From the NCBI RefSeq assembly GCF_000423705.1, contig NZ_AUIM01000012.1, positions 248,001 through 312,000 of the forward strand: a DNA stretch of 64,000 nt. Direction: 5' to 3'. The notes beneath the pieces are model-generated. The model saw nothing but the letters and a program-made list of their open reading frames with translations. It did not search any database and had not been told where the DNA came from. Positions 54,058-63,303 of the stretch are shown here, in pieces (the stretch's first letter is position 1; every line of letters starts with the position of its first letter). Both the position numbers and the translations under genes were made by a program. The stretch is from Stappia stellulata DSM 5886 (GTDB lineage: Bacteria > Pseudomonadota > Alphaproteobacteria > Rhizobiales > Stappiaceae).

Positions 54058-54882
54058 ATGAACGATCGCGCGGAAAACACGCTGCTGGTCTTGCCTGGCC
54101 TGGCTTTGCTGGCCCTGGCGTTCTTCGTCCCCATCACCCAGATGCTGATCCTGTCGGTATCCGGCGATGACGGGCCGACGCTGGCCCATTTCACCCGCTT
54201 CCTGGGTGACCCCTATTATCTCGGCGTGCTGTGGCGCACGGTGCGCCTGTCCGTCCTGATCACGCTGATCTGCGCGGCAATCGGCTTCCCGCTCGCCTAT
54301 ATCATGGCGCGCGTCGGCCCCCGGTTGCGGCTCTGGCTGATCGTGCTGGTGATCCTCCCGCTGATGACCAGCGTCGTGGTACGCACCTTCGGATGGATGG
54401 TGCTCCTGTCGCGCTCCGGGTTGATCCCCGACATGCTGCGCGACCTCGGTCTCGTCGGGCGCAATTTCGCGATCATGCAGACGGAAACCGCCATTGTCAT
54501 CGGCATGGTTCAGGTGCTCCTGCCCTTCATGACGCTGTCGATCCTGGGTATCGTCACCCGCATCGATCCGCGTCTGGAAGAAGCCGCGCGCACCATGGGC
54601 TGCTCCTTCCTGCAAAGCTTGCGCACCGTGGTGCTGCCGTTGGCCGTGCCCGGCATCATCGCCGGATCCCTGCTGGTCTTTACCTTGTCGGCGAGCTCCT
54701 TCGTGACGCCCAACCTGCTCGGCGGCGCACGCATCCAGGTGCTGGCGGCCTCCATCTACCGCTCGGTGACGCAGACGCTCGACTGGCCCTTCGCGGCCGC
54801 CCAGGCGGTGATCCTCTTCGTCGGCATCCTGCTCATTCTCGTCCCTTACGCCCGTCTCGCCGGAGGTCGGTCAAATGGTTAA
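54058..54882 (+). CDS. ABC transporter permease (PotB-like)
   Basis: 274 residues, six TM helices. EAA loop EEAARTMGCSFLQSLRTVVL (about 178-197), preceded by TAIVIGMVQVLLPFMTLSIL. MVLLSRSGLIPDMLRDLGLV is typical of PotB proteins. Start ATG 54058 (MNDRAENTLLV); the longer frame from 53983 includes the hairpin region and is not used. Confidence 0.92.
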   Translation: MNDRAENTLLVLPGLALLALAFFVPITQMLILSVSGDDGPTLAHFTRFLGDPYYLGVLWRTVRLSVLITLICAAIGFPLAYIMARVGPRLRLWLIVLVILPLMTSVVVRTFGWMVLLSRSGLIPDMLRDLGLVGRNFAIMQTETAIVIGMVQVLLPFMTLSILGIVTRIDPRLEEAARTMGCSFLQSLRTVVLPLAVPGIIAGSLLVFTLSASSFVTPNLLGGARIQVLAASIYRSVTQTLDWPFAAAQAVILFVGILLILVPYARLAGGRSNG

Positions 54883-55678
54883 GTCCATCTCGACGCCGCT
54901 GCGCATCGCCACGATGGTGTTCGTGGTGTTCACGGCGATCTTCCTGCTGGCGCCGCTTGTCGTCGTCGTTGGCGTATCGGTCTCCGAAAGCCAGTTCATC
55001 GCCTTCCCGCCATCCGGCTTTTCGCTGCGCTGGTACGAGGAGGTCCTCGGTTCGGATGCCTATGTGGGGGCTGCCTGGATCAGCCTTCGGGTGGCGATCC
55101 TGGTCACGATCACCGCGACCGTTGTCGGCGGTGCGGCTGCGATTGCCCTGCACCGGCGCAAGCTGCCGTTTTCCAGCGCGCTTGCAACCTTCTTCCTGTC
55201 GCCGCTGGTGCTGCCGACGATCATCTACGCCATCGGCATGCTGATGCTGTGGAGCGCGATCTTCGGTCCCGTCTCCATCGTCACGCTCTGGCTGAGCCAC
55301 ACGGTCGTCACCATTCCCTATGTGGTGCGCACGACACTCGCCGTCCTGTCGGAATCCAATCCGTTCCTGGAAGAGGCGGCGCAGACAATGGGCGCAAGCC
55401 GTCTCCAGCGGCTCTGGCTGGTGGTCGTGCCGCAGTGCCGTCCGGGGCTGATCGCGGGTGCCTTCTTCGCCTTCAACATCTCCTTCGACGAGGCGGTCCT
55501 GGCGTTGTTCCTGCGCAAGCCCGGCCTGACGACCCTGCCGGTGCAGATCTATGGCCAGCTCGAGTTCAGCCCCGACCCGTCGGTCGCCGCTGTCTCCACC
55601 ATCATGATCGCCCTAACCATCACCTTGATCCTGGTTATCGACCGCATGCTCGGTGTCCAGAAATTCGCGAGTGCCTGA
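54875..55678 (+). CDS. ABC transporter permease (PotC-like)
   Basis: 267 residues, six TM helices; FIAFPPSGFSLRWYEEVLGS (about 40-59) and EAA loop LEEAAQTMGASRLQRLWLVV (about 165-184), then FAFNISFDEAVLALFLRKPG, a signature of the PotC subgroup. Overlaps the previous permease gene by eight bases and precedes the ATPase by 3. Confidence 0.93.
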   Translation: MVKSISTPLRIATMVFVVFTAIFLLAPLVVVVGVSVSESQFIAFPPSGFSLRWYEEVLGSDAYVGAAWISLRVAILVTITATVVGGAAAIALHRRKLPFSSALATFFLSPLVLPTIIYAIGMLMLWSAIFGPVSIVTLWLSHTVVTIPYVVRTTLAVLSESNPFLEEAAQTMGASRLQRLWLVVVPQCRPGLIAGAFFAFNISFDEAVLALFLRKPGLTTLPVQIYGQLEFSPDPSVAAVSTIMIALTITLILVIDRMLGVQKFASA

Positions 55679-55681
55679 CCC

Positions 55682-56725
55682 ATGGCTGACGTCCGTCTCA
55701 CACAGATCAAGAAGTCTTTCGGCCAGGTCGAGGTTCTTCACGGGATCACGCTCGACATCGTGTCGGGCGAATTCATCAGCCTGCTCGGCGCCTCGGGCTG
55801 TGGCAAGACCACGCTGCTGCGCATTGTCGCCGGCCTTGAGGGCGTGACCAGCGGCACGGTGGAAATCGCCGGCCGCGACGTGACGGAGCTTCCCCCGGAA
55901 AAGCGCGACATCTCGATGATGTTCCAGTCCTACGCGCTTCTTCCGCATCTCTCCGTTTCCGAAAACGTCCGCTTTCCCCTGCGCATGCGCAAGATCGGCA
56001 GCCGTGACGAGCAGGCGGAGAAGGTTCGCGACGCGCTGGAGACCGTGCAACTCGGACATCTCGCCGACCGCAAGCCCCGCCAGTTGTCCGGTGGCCAGCA
56101 GCAGCGCGTCGCGCTGGCGCGTGCCATCGTCTCGCGCCCGCAGGTCCTTCTTCTCGACGAGCCGCTGTCCAATCTCGATGCACGGCTGCGCGAAGACATG
56201 CAGGTCGAACTGATCGAGATCCACAAACGTCTCGGCCTGACGTCGATCTTCGTCACCCACGACCAGGAAGAGGCGCTGAGCCTTTCCGACCGGGTCGTGC
56301 TGCTCAACGGCGGCAAGGTCGAGCAGGAAGGTGCGCCGAGCGAGATCTATTCCAACCCGGCGACGGGTTTCGCCTCGAACTTCCTGGGCGCGGCAAATCT
56401 CCTGCCCGCGACACTGTCGCAGACCTCCGGCGGACGGGCGGCGAAGCTGGAGGACGGTCAGGTCATCCCGATCGAGGCGGGCGAGGACGGCGACGTCACG
56501 CTGTCCCTGCGCCAGGAGGATGCGACCCTTTGCGCCGACGGTGAGGGCGCGCTCTCGGGTGTGGTTGCCGCACGCATCTATCTCGGCGCGCGCAACCGCT
56601 ATGTCGTCAAGGTCGCGGGCCATGAGGTGCGCGTCCTGACCGGCACGGAGGATGTGTTCGAAAGCGGTACGCGTGTCGGTCTGAAGATCGACCCGGCCCG
56701 CGTGCGCGTCCTGCCCCGCGACTGA
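55682..56725 (+). CDS. ABC transporter ATPase (PotA-like)
   Basis: 347 residues. Walker A GASGCGKTT (about 37-45), Q-loop MMFQSYALLPHLSV, signature LSGGQQQRVALARAI (about 135-149), Walker B VLLLDEPLSNLD (about 155-166), H-loop IFVTHDQEEALS. The C-terminal ~110 residues form a TOBE/OB regulatory domain (VIPIEAGEDGDVTLSLRQED). Completes a PotDBCA-type importer. Confidence 0.94.
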   Translation: MADVRLTQIKKSFGQVEVLHGITLDIVSGEFISLLGASGCGKTTLLRIVAGLEGVTSGTVEIAGRDVTELPPEKRDISMMFQSYALLPHLSVSENVRFPLRMRKIGSRDEQAEKVRDALETVQLGHLADRKPRQLSGGQQQRVALARAIVSRPQVLLLDEPLSNLDARLREDMQVELIEIHKRLGLTSIFVTHDQEEALSLSDRVVLLNGGKVEQEGAPSEIYSNPATGFASNFLGAANLLPATLSQTSGGRAAKLEDGQVIPIEAGEDGDVTLSLRQEDATLCADGEGALSGVVAARIYLGARNRYVVKVAGHEVRVLTGTEDVFESGTRVGLKIDPARVRVLPRD

Positions 56726-56813
56726 CCCACCTGCCGCCGCCCCATTTCAGACCTTGCCGATGCGCATCACGCGCGGCGGGTGCCGCACGACCTCAAGACG
56801 GAGACAACCGATC

Positions 56814-58247
56814 ATGATCGCTTTCGAGACCGGCCTGTTCATCGATGGTGCCTTTGTTGCCGGGGAGGGCGCTTGCGAGCCGGCGCACGATCCCGCGCGC
56901 GGAACGCTGCTTGCCGATGTACCCTCCGCAAGCCCGGCGCAGGTCGATCGTGCCGTTGAGGCCGCTCACGCGGCTTTCGCCACGTGGCGCCGGACAACGC
57001 CCAAGGAGCGCAGCCGCCTGCTGTGGTCGATTGCCGATGCGGTGGAGGCGAATGCCGACACGCTGGCGGAGGTGGAATCGCTGAACGCCGGCAAGCCGCG
57101 CCGCTTCGTCGCCCTGGCGGAACTGGCGAATGTCGCCGATGTCTTCCGCTTCTTCGCAACCGCCGTGCGCAACATGCCGGCGGTCGCCGCAAACGGCTAC
57201 CGCTCCGACACGATGACCTCGATGCTGCGGCGCGATCCGATCGGCGTGATCGCCTCGATCGCGCCCTGGAACTATCCGCTGCTGATGGCGGCCTGGAAGC
57301 TGGCGCCGGCGCTTGCCGCCGGCAACACCGTGGTGATCAAGCCCTCGGAAAACACCCCGCTCAGCCTGCTCACCTTTGCCGGCATCCTCGGCGAAATCCT
57401 GCCCAAGGGCGTGGTCAACGTGATCTGCGGCAATGGCCCGGATGTCGGCCAGCGGCTGATCACCCACGATCTGGTGCGGATGATTTCGCTCACCGGCGAC
57501 GTGCGTACCGGCCGCGCCATCCTGAAGGCGGCGGCGGGCGATTCCATCAAGCGCACCCATCTGGAGCTTGGCGGCAAGGCGCCGGTGATCGTGCTGAAGG
57601 ACGCCGACCTCGACGCGGTTGTCTCGACGATGCGCGAGGCGAGCTTCTACAACGCCGGCCAGGATTGCACGGCGGCCTGCCGGGTGCTGGTCGACGCCTC
57701 GGTCGCCGACGAGCTTGCGGCGAAACTGGCGGAAATGGTCGGCAGCCTCGTCTACGGCGAACCGGAGCGCGACGACGTCGAGTTCGGCCCGCTGATCAGC
57801 CGGGCCCAGCAGCAGCGCGTCGCGGGCTTCGTCGAACGCGCCCGCGCGGCCGGGGCGGAGGTCCTTGCCGGCGGCAACATCGTAGAGGGACCGGGCTTCT
57901 TCCACGAGCCGACACTGGTGCGCGCGCCGATCGACGCGGAGATTGTCCAGAAGGAGGTCTTCGGTCCGGTGGTGACGCTGACGCCGTTCGACACGCCCGA
58001 ACAGGCGCTCGCCTTTGCCAATGCGTCGGAATACGGGCTTGCGTCTTCCGTGTGGTCGCGCGACGGACAGGCCGCGATGAATATCGCCAACGCGCTGGAA
58101 TACGGCGTCACCTGGGTGAACACGCATGGCGTTTTTGCCACGGAGATGCCGCATGGCGGCATGAAGAATTCCGGCTATGGTTCGGATCTTTCCATGCAGT
58201 CCCTGCTCGACTACACCCAGGTGCGCCATGTGATGATCGCGTCCTGA
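56814..58247 (+). CDS. NAD-dependent aldehyde dehydrogenase (gamma-aminobutyraldehyde/betaine aldehyde type)
   Basis: 477 residues. Aldehyde dehydrogenase superfamily: IGVIASIAPWNYPLLMAAWK (about 143-162), LGGKAPVIVLKDADLDAVVS (catalytic Glu just before, about 246), nucleophile Cys in FYNAGQDCTAACRVLV (about 279-294), EVFGPVVTLTPFDTPEQALA (about 382-401) and the end MKNSGYGSDLSMQSLLDYTQ. The profile resembles PuuC/PatD-like aminoaldehyde dehydrogenases that oxidise 4-aminobutanal or betaine aldehyde. It follows the PotA-like ATPase after 88 bp, so it probably acts on an imported amine's aldehyde product. Confidence 0.88.
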   Translation: MIAFETGLFIDGAFVAGEGACEPAHDPARGTLLADVPSASPAQVDRAVEAAHAAFATWRRTTPKERSRLLWSIADAVEANADTLAEVESLNAGKPRRFVALAELANVADVFRFFATAVRNMPAVAANGYRSDTMTSMLRRDPIGVIASIAPWNYPLLMAAWKLAPALAAGNTVVIKPSENTPLSLLTFAGILGEILPKGVVNVICGNGPDVGQRLITHDLVRMISLTGDVRTGRAILKAAAGDSIKRTHLELGGKAPVIVLKDADLDAVVSTMREASFYNAGQDCTAACRVLVDASVADELAAKLAEMVGSLVYGEPERDDVEFGPLISRAQQQRVAGFVERARAAGAEVLAGGNIVEGPGFFHEPTLVRAPIDAEIVQKEVFGPVVTLTPFDTPEQALAFANASEYGLASSVWSRDGQAAMNIANALEYGVTWVNTHGVFATEMPHGGMKNSGYGSDLSMQSLLDYTQVRHVMIAS

Positions 58248-58293
58248 TCTTTCCGCCCGGGCGGGCGTCTGCGAAAGGCGATGGATCCGTGAT

Positions 58294-59226
58294 ATGAATG
58301 GACGCATGCGCCTGCTGGACATGAAAACCTTTGTCGCGCTCGCCCGCAACCGCCATTTCGGGCGTACGGCGGAAGAGCTGAACACGACCCAGCCGGCCAT
58401 CTCCAGCCGGCTGGCCTCCATCGAGCGCGAACTGGGCTGCCGGCTTGTCATCCGCGGCGACGGGCGCTTTGCGCTGACCGGCGATGGCGAACGGGTCCTG
58501 CAACATTTCGAAACGGTCCTGGACGATATCGATGCGCTGAAGGATTCGCTGGCGGGCGCAAATCATCACAGCCACGAGCCCTTGCGCATCGGCGCAATCG
58601 ATTCGGTGTCCTCGACCTGGATGCCGCAGCTGATCGAGGCGCTCCACACGCAGTTTCCAGGTTTGAAAATCGAGCTGACGGTGGATGGCACCAAGCCGCT
58701 TGTCTCCGGCATGCGCAAGGGCGAATTCGATCTGATCTTCTGCCTGCACCCGGTGCTCGACGAGGGATTTCGCAGTTACACAGCCTGCGTGTTCCAGATG
58801 AGCTGGGCCGGGTCGCCGAAGCTGATCGATCCCGACCGGGTCTATTCGGTGGCGAGTCTCGCGGACTTGCCGATCATCTCGTTTCCGAAAAATTCTCCGC
58901 CCTATCAGATGGTGGCGCCCTACTTCCACGACGAGCAGGCGCTCGCGTCAAAGCTGACGAGCTGCAATTCGCTGTTTGCGATCATCAACTTGCTGATCGA
59001 CGGCTTCGGCGTTGGCGCTGTGCCGACGGTTACAATCTGGCGGGAGCTGGAAATGGGGCTTTTGAAGACGATCACCGTCACCAAGCGCTTCCCGCCGATG
59101 CCGATCATCGCCTCCTACCAGGCAAGCCTGCGACAGGAGTTCATCGGACAGATCGTGCGTCAGGCGAAACACTGCGCCGCCGACTATTGCGCCAGTGTCA
59201 CGCCCGACATGGTGTGGCTCGATTGA
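58294..59226 (+). CDS. LysR-family transcriptional regulator
   Basis: 310 residues. HTH at about 5-64 (LLDMKTFVALARNRHFGRTA, then EELNTTQPAISSRLASIERE), effector domain from about 90 (EPLRIGAIDSVSSTWMPQLI). The ATG at 58294 is the first; a second ATG (MRLLDMKT) is also possible. Downstream of the aldehyde dehydrogenase on the same strand, it is a candidate regulator of the DUF3830/Pot/ALDH operon. Confidence 0.88.
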   Translation: MNGRMRLLDMKTFVALARNRHFGRTAEELNTTQPAISSRLASIERELGCRLVIRGDGRFALTGDGERVLQHFETVLDDIDALKDSLAGANHHSHEPLRIGAIDSVSSTWMPQLIEALHTQFPGLKIELTVDGTKPLVSGMRKGEFDLIFCLHPVLDEGFRSYTACVFQMSWAGSPKLIDPDRVYSVASLADLPIISFPKNSPPYQMVAPYFHDEQALASKLTSCNSLFAIINLLIDGFGVGAVPTVTIWRELEMGLLKTITVTKRFPPMPIIASYQASLRQEFIGQIVRQAKHCAADYCASVTPDMVWLD

Positions 59227-59241
59227 TGCGATGCGCGCCCG

Positions 59242-60288
59242 TCAGGCCGTTGCGGCCTGCGCGCGTGCCAGGCGGGCCTCGCGAAAGGAGACGAGCCGGT
59301 TTTGTGCCTCGTCCCAAAGCGCGAGCTTCACGCAGGAAAAACTCTGCCACAGCGTGATGCGGCCGATGTCGCCAAGTTCCGGATGGTCGCGCAGGATTTC
59401 AGGCAGCCGGTAGAACGGCACCTTCGAGCACAGGTGGTGCACGTGGTGGATGCCGATGTTGCCGCTGAACCAGCGCAGGACGGCCGGCAGGTCATAATGC
59501 GAACTGCCGTGCAGGGCGGCGTGCTGGAATGTCCAGTCGTCCGACTGCGACCAGTGGGTGCCCTCGAACTGGTGCTGGACGTAGAACAGCCAGACGCCAC
59601 CGGTGGCGGCCATCAGCGTGATCGGGATCTGGACCATCAGGAAGGGACCGAGGCCGATCAGCCAGATCAGGACGGTAACAGGAAGCGCCACGGCCAGATT
59701 CGTGGAGATCGTCGAAACCCACGGACGCGGACCGGCGCGCATCAGGCCGATCGGCAGCCGGTACTGGCATACGAACAGCCAGGCGGGTCCGAGGCCGAAC
59801 ATCACGAGGGGATGGCGATAGAGGCGGTAGCGCAGTTTCGCGAATCGCGACAGCGCCTGGTATTCGGCGACCGTGAGCGTGTCGACATCGCCGATGCCGC
59901 GCTGGTCGAGATTGCCGGCCGTCGCATGATGGACGGCGTGGGTGTGCCGCCAGTAGTCGTAAGGGGTCAGGGTCAAGACGCCGATCACCCGGCCGACCCA
60001 GTCGTTGGCGGAACGCCTGGAAAACAGCGATCCGTGTCCGCAGTCGTGCTGCAGGATGAACAGGCGCACCAGAAACCCGGCGGCGGGGATCGTCAGCAAC
60101 AGCCCCCACCAGTGTCCATGGATCGCGGCAAGCGCGCTAAGCGCCCAAAGACCGGCGAAGGGCACGGCCGTGAGGGCGATCTCCAGACAACTGCGCAACG
60201 TGCTCGGCGCCCTGTATTTCATCAGGACCTTGCCCCAGGCACGGGCCTCGGCGGCCTTCATGGCGTGATCGGTGGAAGCTGCGTGCAT
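59242..60288 (-). CDS. Membrane fatty acid desaturase
   Basis: 348 residues. Non-haem di-iron desaturase/hydroxylase family with about four TM helices. The three His boxes are visible: HDCGH (about 84-88), HTHAVHH (about 119-125) and IHHVHHL (about 287-293), plus HQFEGTHW (about 245-252). It would introduce a double bond into membrane phospholipid acyl chains, or act on another acyl or carotenoid-like substrate; the regiochemistry cannot be read. Starts at ATG 60288, with the cold-shock gene upstream on the same strand behind a strong terminator, so it needs its own promoter in 60289-60400. Confidence 0.9.
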   Translation of the reverse strand: MHAASTDHAMKAAEARAWGKVLMKYRAPSTLRSCLEIALTAVPFAGLWALSALAAIHGHWWGLLLTIPAAGFLVRLFILQHDCGHGSLFSRRSANDWVGRVIGVLTLTPYDYWRHTHAVHHATAGNLDQRGIGDVDTLTVAEYQALSRFAKLRYRLYRHPLVMFGLGPAWLFVCQYRLPIGLMRAGPRPWVSTISTNLAVALPVTVLIWLIGLGPFLMVQIPITLMAATGGVWLFYVQHQFEGTHWSQSDDWTFQHAALHGSSHYDLPAVLRWFSGNIGIHHVHHLCSKVPFYRLPEILRDHPELGDIGRITLWQSFSCVKLALWDEAQNRLVSFREARLARAQAATA

Positions 60289-60401
60289 GGATACCTCGAG
60301 AGCGGGACGACGACCCCGATGTGGTCCGTCGGCACGTTGCGATCAAGACGGGCCTGCCCGATATCTCGGGCGGGGCCTGAACAAACCGCGCATGAACGAA
60401 A

Positions 60402-60426
60402 AAAGGCCGGGCGATGCCCGGCCTTT
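60402..60426 (-). terminator. Rho-independent terminator for the cold-shock gene
   Basis: Perfect 11-bp stem AAAGGCCGGGC (60402-60412) / GCCCGGCCTTT (60416-60426), loop GAT. On the minus strand it is followed by more Ts (TTTTTTCG), so it terminates csp transcription; on the plus strand only TTTC follows. Confidence 0.85.
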
Positions 60427-60482
60427 CTGGATTCCCGACGATCGCGCCCACCGGAAAACGGTCGCGGATCGAAGTCGGTAAA

Positions 60483-60692
60483 TCAAGCTTCCTGCAGGTT
60501 GTCCGCAGCGCTCTTGCCCGAACGGCTGTCCTTGACGACGTCGAAGGACAGCTTCTGGCCTTCCACGATCGTGTGCAGGCCGGCGCGCTCGACGGCGGAG
60601 ATGTGAACGAAAACGTCCGGGCCGCCGTTGTCGGGCTGAATGAAGCCGAAGCCTTTGGTGGTGTTGAAGAACTTAACGGTACCAGTGTTCAT
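60483..60692 (-). CDS. cspA: Cold-shock protein (CspA family)
   Basis: 69 residues, single CSD fold that binds RNA and single-stranded DNA: RNP1 GFGFIQ (about 14-19) and RNP2 VFVHIS (about 27-32), with [11 protein letters not shown] at the start. It probably melts mRNA structure at low temperature or in growth transitions. The 260-bp region upstream (60693-60955), AT-rich for this genome around 60825-60885, contains no gene and would be the promoter and 5' leader. Confidence 0.95.
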   Translation of the reverse strand: MNTGTVKFFNTTKGFGFIQPDNGGPDVFVHISAVERAGLHTIVEGQKLSFDVVKDSRSGKSAADNLQEA

Positions 60693-60955
60693 GACGATTT
60701 CCTTTCAATCGGTCATAAAAAATGCCTGCCACGCGAAAGCCGCGCGGCCAGCGGTTAGGATCGACATTGAGAAGGAAGTTCGTCGTAGCGCCGAAGCACG
60801 GTAACAAAGTTCTACCAGCAAGATCGATAGAGAGCTTATAGCCGCAATCGGTGTTCAAAATAAGATGCTAAAAAAAATAAATTTGCGGAGCCGGATTGCA
60901 CGCGGTCGGGGCCGTCTCGGCGGGCCCGCCCGATGAAGGATACCCGCGTTTTTCC

Positions 60956-61219
60956 TCACTCGGCGGGTTTTTCGAACTGGACCCCGAGTTCCGTACCGGT
61001 ACGCCAGCGCACCATGGCAAGGACCTGGATGTCCTCGTTGACGATGCGCAGCTCGAAGCGGTCGGGAATGTCGAGCGTGCTCGGCAATTTCAGCAGGGCG
61101 CCGTCTTCCGACAGGTTTCGCACGCGACAGTCGTAGACAATTGTGTGATTGCCGAGCACGATCTTGCCGCTCTTCAGGGTGCGGTGACGCGGACTGCTGC
61201 GCCGGTTCTTGTCGGTCAT
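60956..61219 (-). CDS. PilZ-domain protein
   Basis: 87 residues from ATG 61219. Small single-domain PilZ protein: RRSSPRHRTLKSGKIVLGNH (about 5-24), where the RxxxR-like N-terminal motif is RHRTL, and CRVRNLSEDGALLKLP (about 30-45), where the second motif D/NxSxxG is NLSEDG. PilZ domains bind cyclic di-GMP; with no output domain it would act by protein contact. A longer start at 61261 adds 14 residues without support. It ends 263 bp before csp. Confidence 0.8.
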   Translation of the reverse strand: MTDKNRRSSPRHRTLKSGKIVLGNHTIVYDCRVRNLSEDGALLKLPSTLDIPDRFELRIVNEDIQVLAMVRWRTGTELGVQFEKPAE

Positions 61220-61321
61220 CGTGCGTTGGCCTCGTTCCGCTTGCTCGTCAATTGTCACCATTCCCGATCATCCTCTCCGTCTTCGGCCTGATTGTGCCGT
61301 CAATCGGGCAATTTCGCGCCC

Positions 61322-61663
61322 CTAACCCGACGCAGATGCGGCACAGGATATGCACAGCGATGCGGCCGGGTCAGCCTTGAGCCGCCCGTGCGAGATGTCT
61401 TCGTCGCAGGACAGGCAGCTGCCGTAGGTTCCTGAATCGATGCGGTGAACAGCGGCGTCGATTCGGGCCAGGTCGGCCGCGCGCTGGCGTTCGGAGGCCT
61501 GCGCCATGGCCTGTCCCTGCAAGGCATCCATCCGTGACACCCGCCCCACGGATTGCTGGTCCAGTGCGACGACGTCACGCGCGTCGCGTGTCAGCCCACT
61601 CAGCTCGGCGATCTCGCGCTTGCGCGCAAGCAGCGCCTGACGTGCCTCTTCCGGATCGATCAT
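61322..61663 (-). CDS. DksA/TraR-type zinc-finger protein
   Basis: 113 residues. Coiled N-terminal half (EEARQALLARKREIAELSGL, VALDQQSVGRVSRMDALQGQ) and a C4 zinc finger with CLSC near 85 and CISC near 106 (GTYGSCLSCDEDISHGRL). DksA/TraR proteins bind RNA polymerase through the secondary channel; short members often lack the acidic tip needed for full DksA action. MIDPEEARQAL at ATG 61663 fits the family start. It is divergent from the NnrU-family gene. Confidence 0.85.
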   Translation of the reverse strand: MIDPEEARQALLARKREIAELSGLTRDARDVVALDQQSVGRVSRMDALQGQAMAQASERQRAADLARIDAAVHRIDSGTYGSCLSCDEDISHGRLKADPAASLCISCAASASG

Positions 61664-61843
61664 CGATGTGGTTCCCACTGCACCCGACGGCGCAAAGGTT
61701 CCACAGCCGCCGCGTTCGCGCAATGGGGTGATCGCAAGGGCGCCCCGCGGGACGCGACGAAAGCGGGCGCTTGACCGCCGGGCCCCGGGCAGGCATGTCC
61801 TTTGTTCCTGCGTCTCTGTCGACCGCAAGGGTGGAGTGAAACC

Positions 61844-62419
61844 ATGACGATGCTGATAGCCGGACTGATCATCTTTTTTGGGGTCCACACCCTGCCCATG
61901 AAGCCGGAGCTGCGCGGGCGGATGCGCGCGCGTCTCGGCGATCTCGGCTACAAGGGCGCCTTCGCCCTCGTGTCGCTGCTGGGTCTCGTGCTCATTGTCT
62001 ACGGATACGGCATGGCGCGGGCCGCCGGGCCGGTTCTCCTGTATTCGCCGCCCGTGTGGATGAGCCATATCACCATGCTGTTGATGCTGCCGGTGTTCGT
62101 GTTGCTCGTCGCGGCCTACGCGCCCACCGGCCACATCAAGGCCCGGGTCAAGCATCCGATGATCCTCGCCGTGAAGGTCTGGGCGCTGGCCCATCTTCTC
62201 GCGAACGGCGATCTGGCCTCCGTCGTCCTGTTCGGTGGCTTCCTGGCCTGGGGGGTGGTTGATCGCATCTCCTTGAAGAAGCGCGGTGACATCGGCGGGG
62301 CGGGCGCGCTGCGCAAGTCGGTCGCGGGCGACGCGATTTCGGTCGTGGCCGGCCTCGGTCTCTATGCCGCCTTCGTCGTCTTTCTGCACATGTGGCTGAT
62401 CGGCGTTCCCGTCATCTAG
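61844..62419 (+). CDS. NnrU-family integral membrane protein
   Basis: 191 residues with about five or six TM helices. NnrU-family pattern: IIFFGVHTLPMKPELRGRMR (about 8-27), LGDLGYKGAFALVSLLGLVL (about 30-49) and HPMILAVKVWALAHLLANGD (about 104-123), with a conserved-His GxH and HP-pattern. The family, which includes the 15-cis-zeta-carotene isomerase, was named from denitrification clusters but is widespread; no nir/nor genes are near. Start is ATG 61844 (MTMLIAG), since the longer frame has no signal features. Confidence 0.85.
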   Translation: MTMLIAGLIIFFGVHTLPMKPELRGRMRARLGDLGYKGAFALVSLLGLVLIVYGYGMARAAGPVLLYSPPVWMSHITMLLMLPVFVLLVAAYAPTGHIKARVKHPMILAVKVWALAHLLANGDLASVVLFGGFLAWGVVDRISLKKRGDIGGAGALRKSVAGDAISVVAGLGLYAAFVVFLHMWLIGVPVI

Positions 62420-62628
62420 GGCGGGCGGCGGCGGCATCGCGTTTGCGGCCGCCTCACTTGTGCCATCAAGACGCGCAACGCAAGCGGCTGAAGCGGGCTG
62501 AAACCGGTTTGTTCGCTGGCTTGGACGGTCCTCAAAGGCCGTTTGCCAGTGTCAGGTCAAATGGATAAGGTGGCGCCGCGCGGCACGGGTCGCGCGCTCC
62601 ATGGAATTTTTTCGGGAAAACGCAGCGT

Positions 62629-63303
62629 ATGTCGGACATTTTTCGCGAGGTCGACGAGGAAATCAGGCACGAGCGCTACAAGCGCCTCTGGGACCGGTTC
62701 GGCCCCTATCTGATCGGCCTCGCCGTGTTGATCGTTGTCGGAACCGCCGCCTTCCGCGGCTGGGTCTACTGGCGCGAAACCCAGGCGCAGGCCTCCGGCG
62801 ATGTCTTCGTTCAGGCCGTGCGCCTGGCGGAGGACGGCAAGTTCGCGGAAGCCGAGGCCCGCTTCGGCGAGCTCGCGGACGCCCCCGGGGGCTATCCGAC
62901 GCTGGCACGGCTGCGCGTGGCCGGCCTTCAGGCGCAGGCCGACGATCCGGCCGCGGCGCTTGCCAGCTTCGACGCGGTGGCCGCCGACAGCGGCGTAGAC
63001 AATGCGCTGCGCGACATCGCGCGCCTGCGCGCCGGATATGTCGCGCTCGACACCCAGGATTTCGCCGGCGCCGCCGATCGGCTCGAGCCGTTGGCGGGTG
63101 ACGACAACGCCTTGCGCTTCCTCGCCCGCGAGGCGCTCGCGCTTGGCGCCTGGAAGGCGGGCAATGCACAGGACGCGCGGCGCTGGATCGCGGGCATCCT
63201 CGAGCAGGAAGGCGCACCGAGCGATGTCGCCACCCGCGCCCAGACCGTGCTCGACCTGCTGAACGCCGCCGAGGGAACCCCCGACGACAAGGCTGACTCA
63301 TGA
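62629..63303 (+). CDS. Single-TM TPR protein (YfgM-like, BamB operon partner)
   Basis: 224 residues. Short cytosolic N-terminus (MSDIFREVDEEIRHERYKRL), one TM helix at about 28-47 (LIGLAVLIVVGTAAFRGWVY) and a periplasmic helical repeat domain (DGKFAEAEARFGELADAPGG, DDPAAALASFDAVAADSGVD, QDFAGAADRLEPLAGDDNAL). This is the tetratricopeptide-like YfgM/DUF2133 type encoded just before bamB in many proteobacteria. Its stop overlaps the next start by four bases. The 200 bp before it hold no gene. Confidence 0.85.
   Translation: MSDIFREVDEEIRHERYKRLWDRFGPYLIGLAVLIVVGTAAFRGWVYWRETQAQASGDVFVQAVRLAEDGKFAEAEARFGELADAPGGYPTLARLRVAGLQAQADDPAAALASFDAVAADSGVDNALRDIARLRAGYVALDTQDFAGAADRLEPLAGDDNALRFLAREALALGAWKAGNAQDARRWIAGILEQEGAPSDVATRAQTVLDLLNAAEGTPDDKADS

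Noticed and set aside
60673-60858. A 61-residue minus-strand frame upstream of the cold-shock gene
   Set aside because: It overlaps the cold-shock start and lies in its probable leader; no family resemblance.
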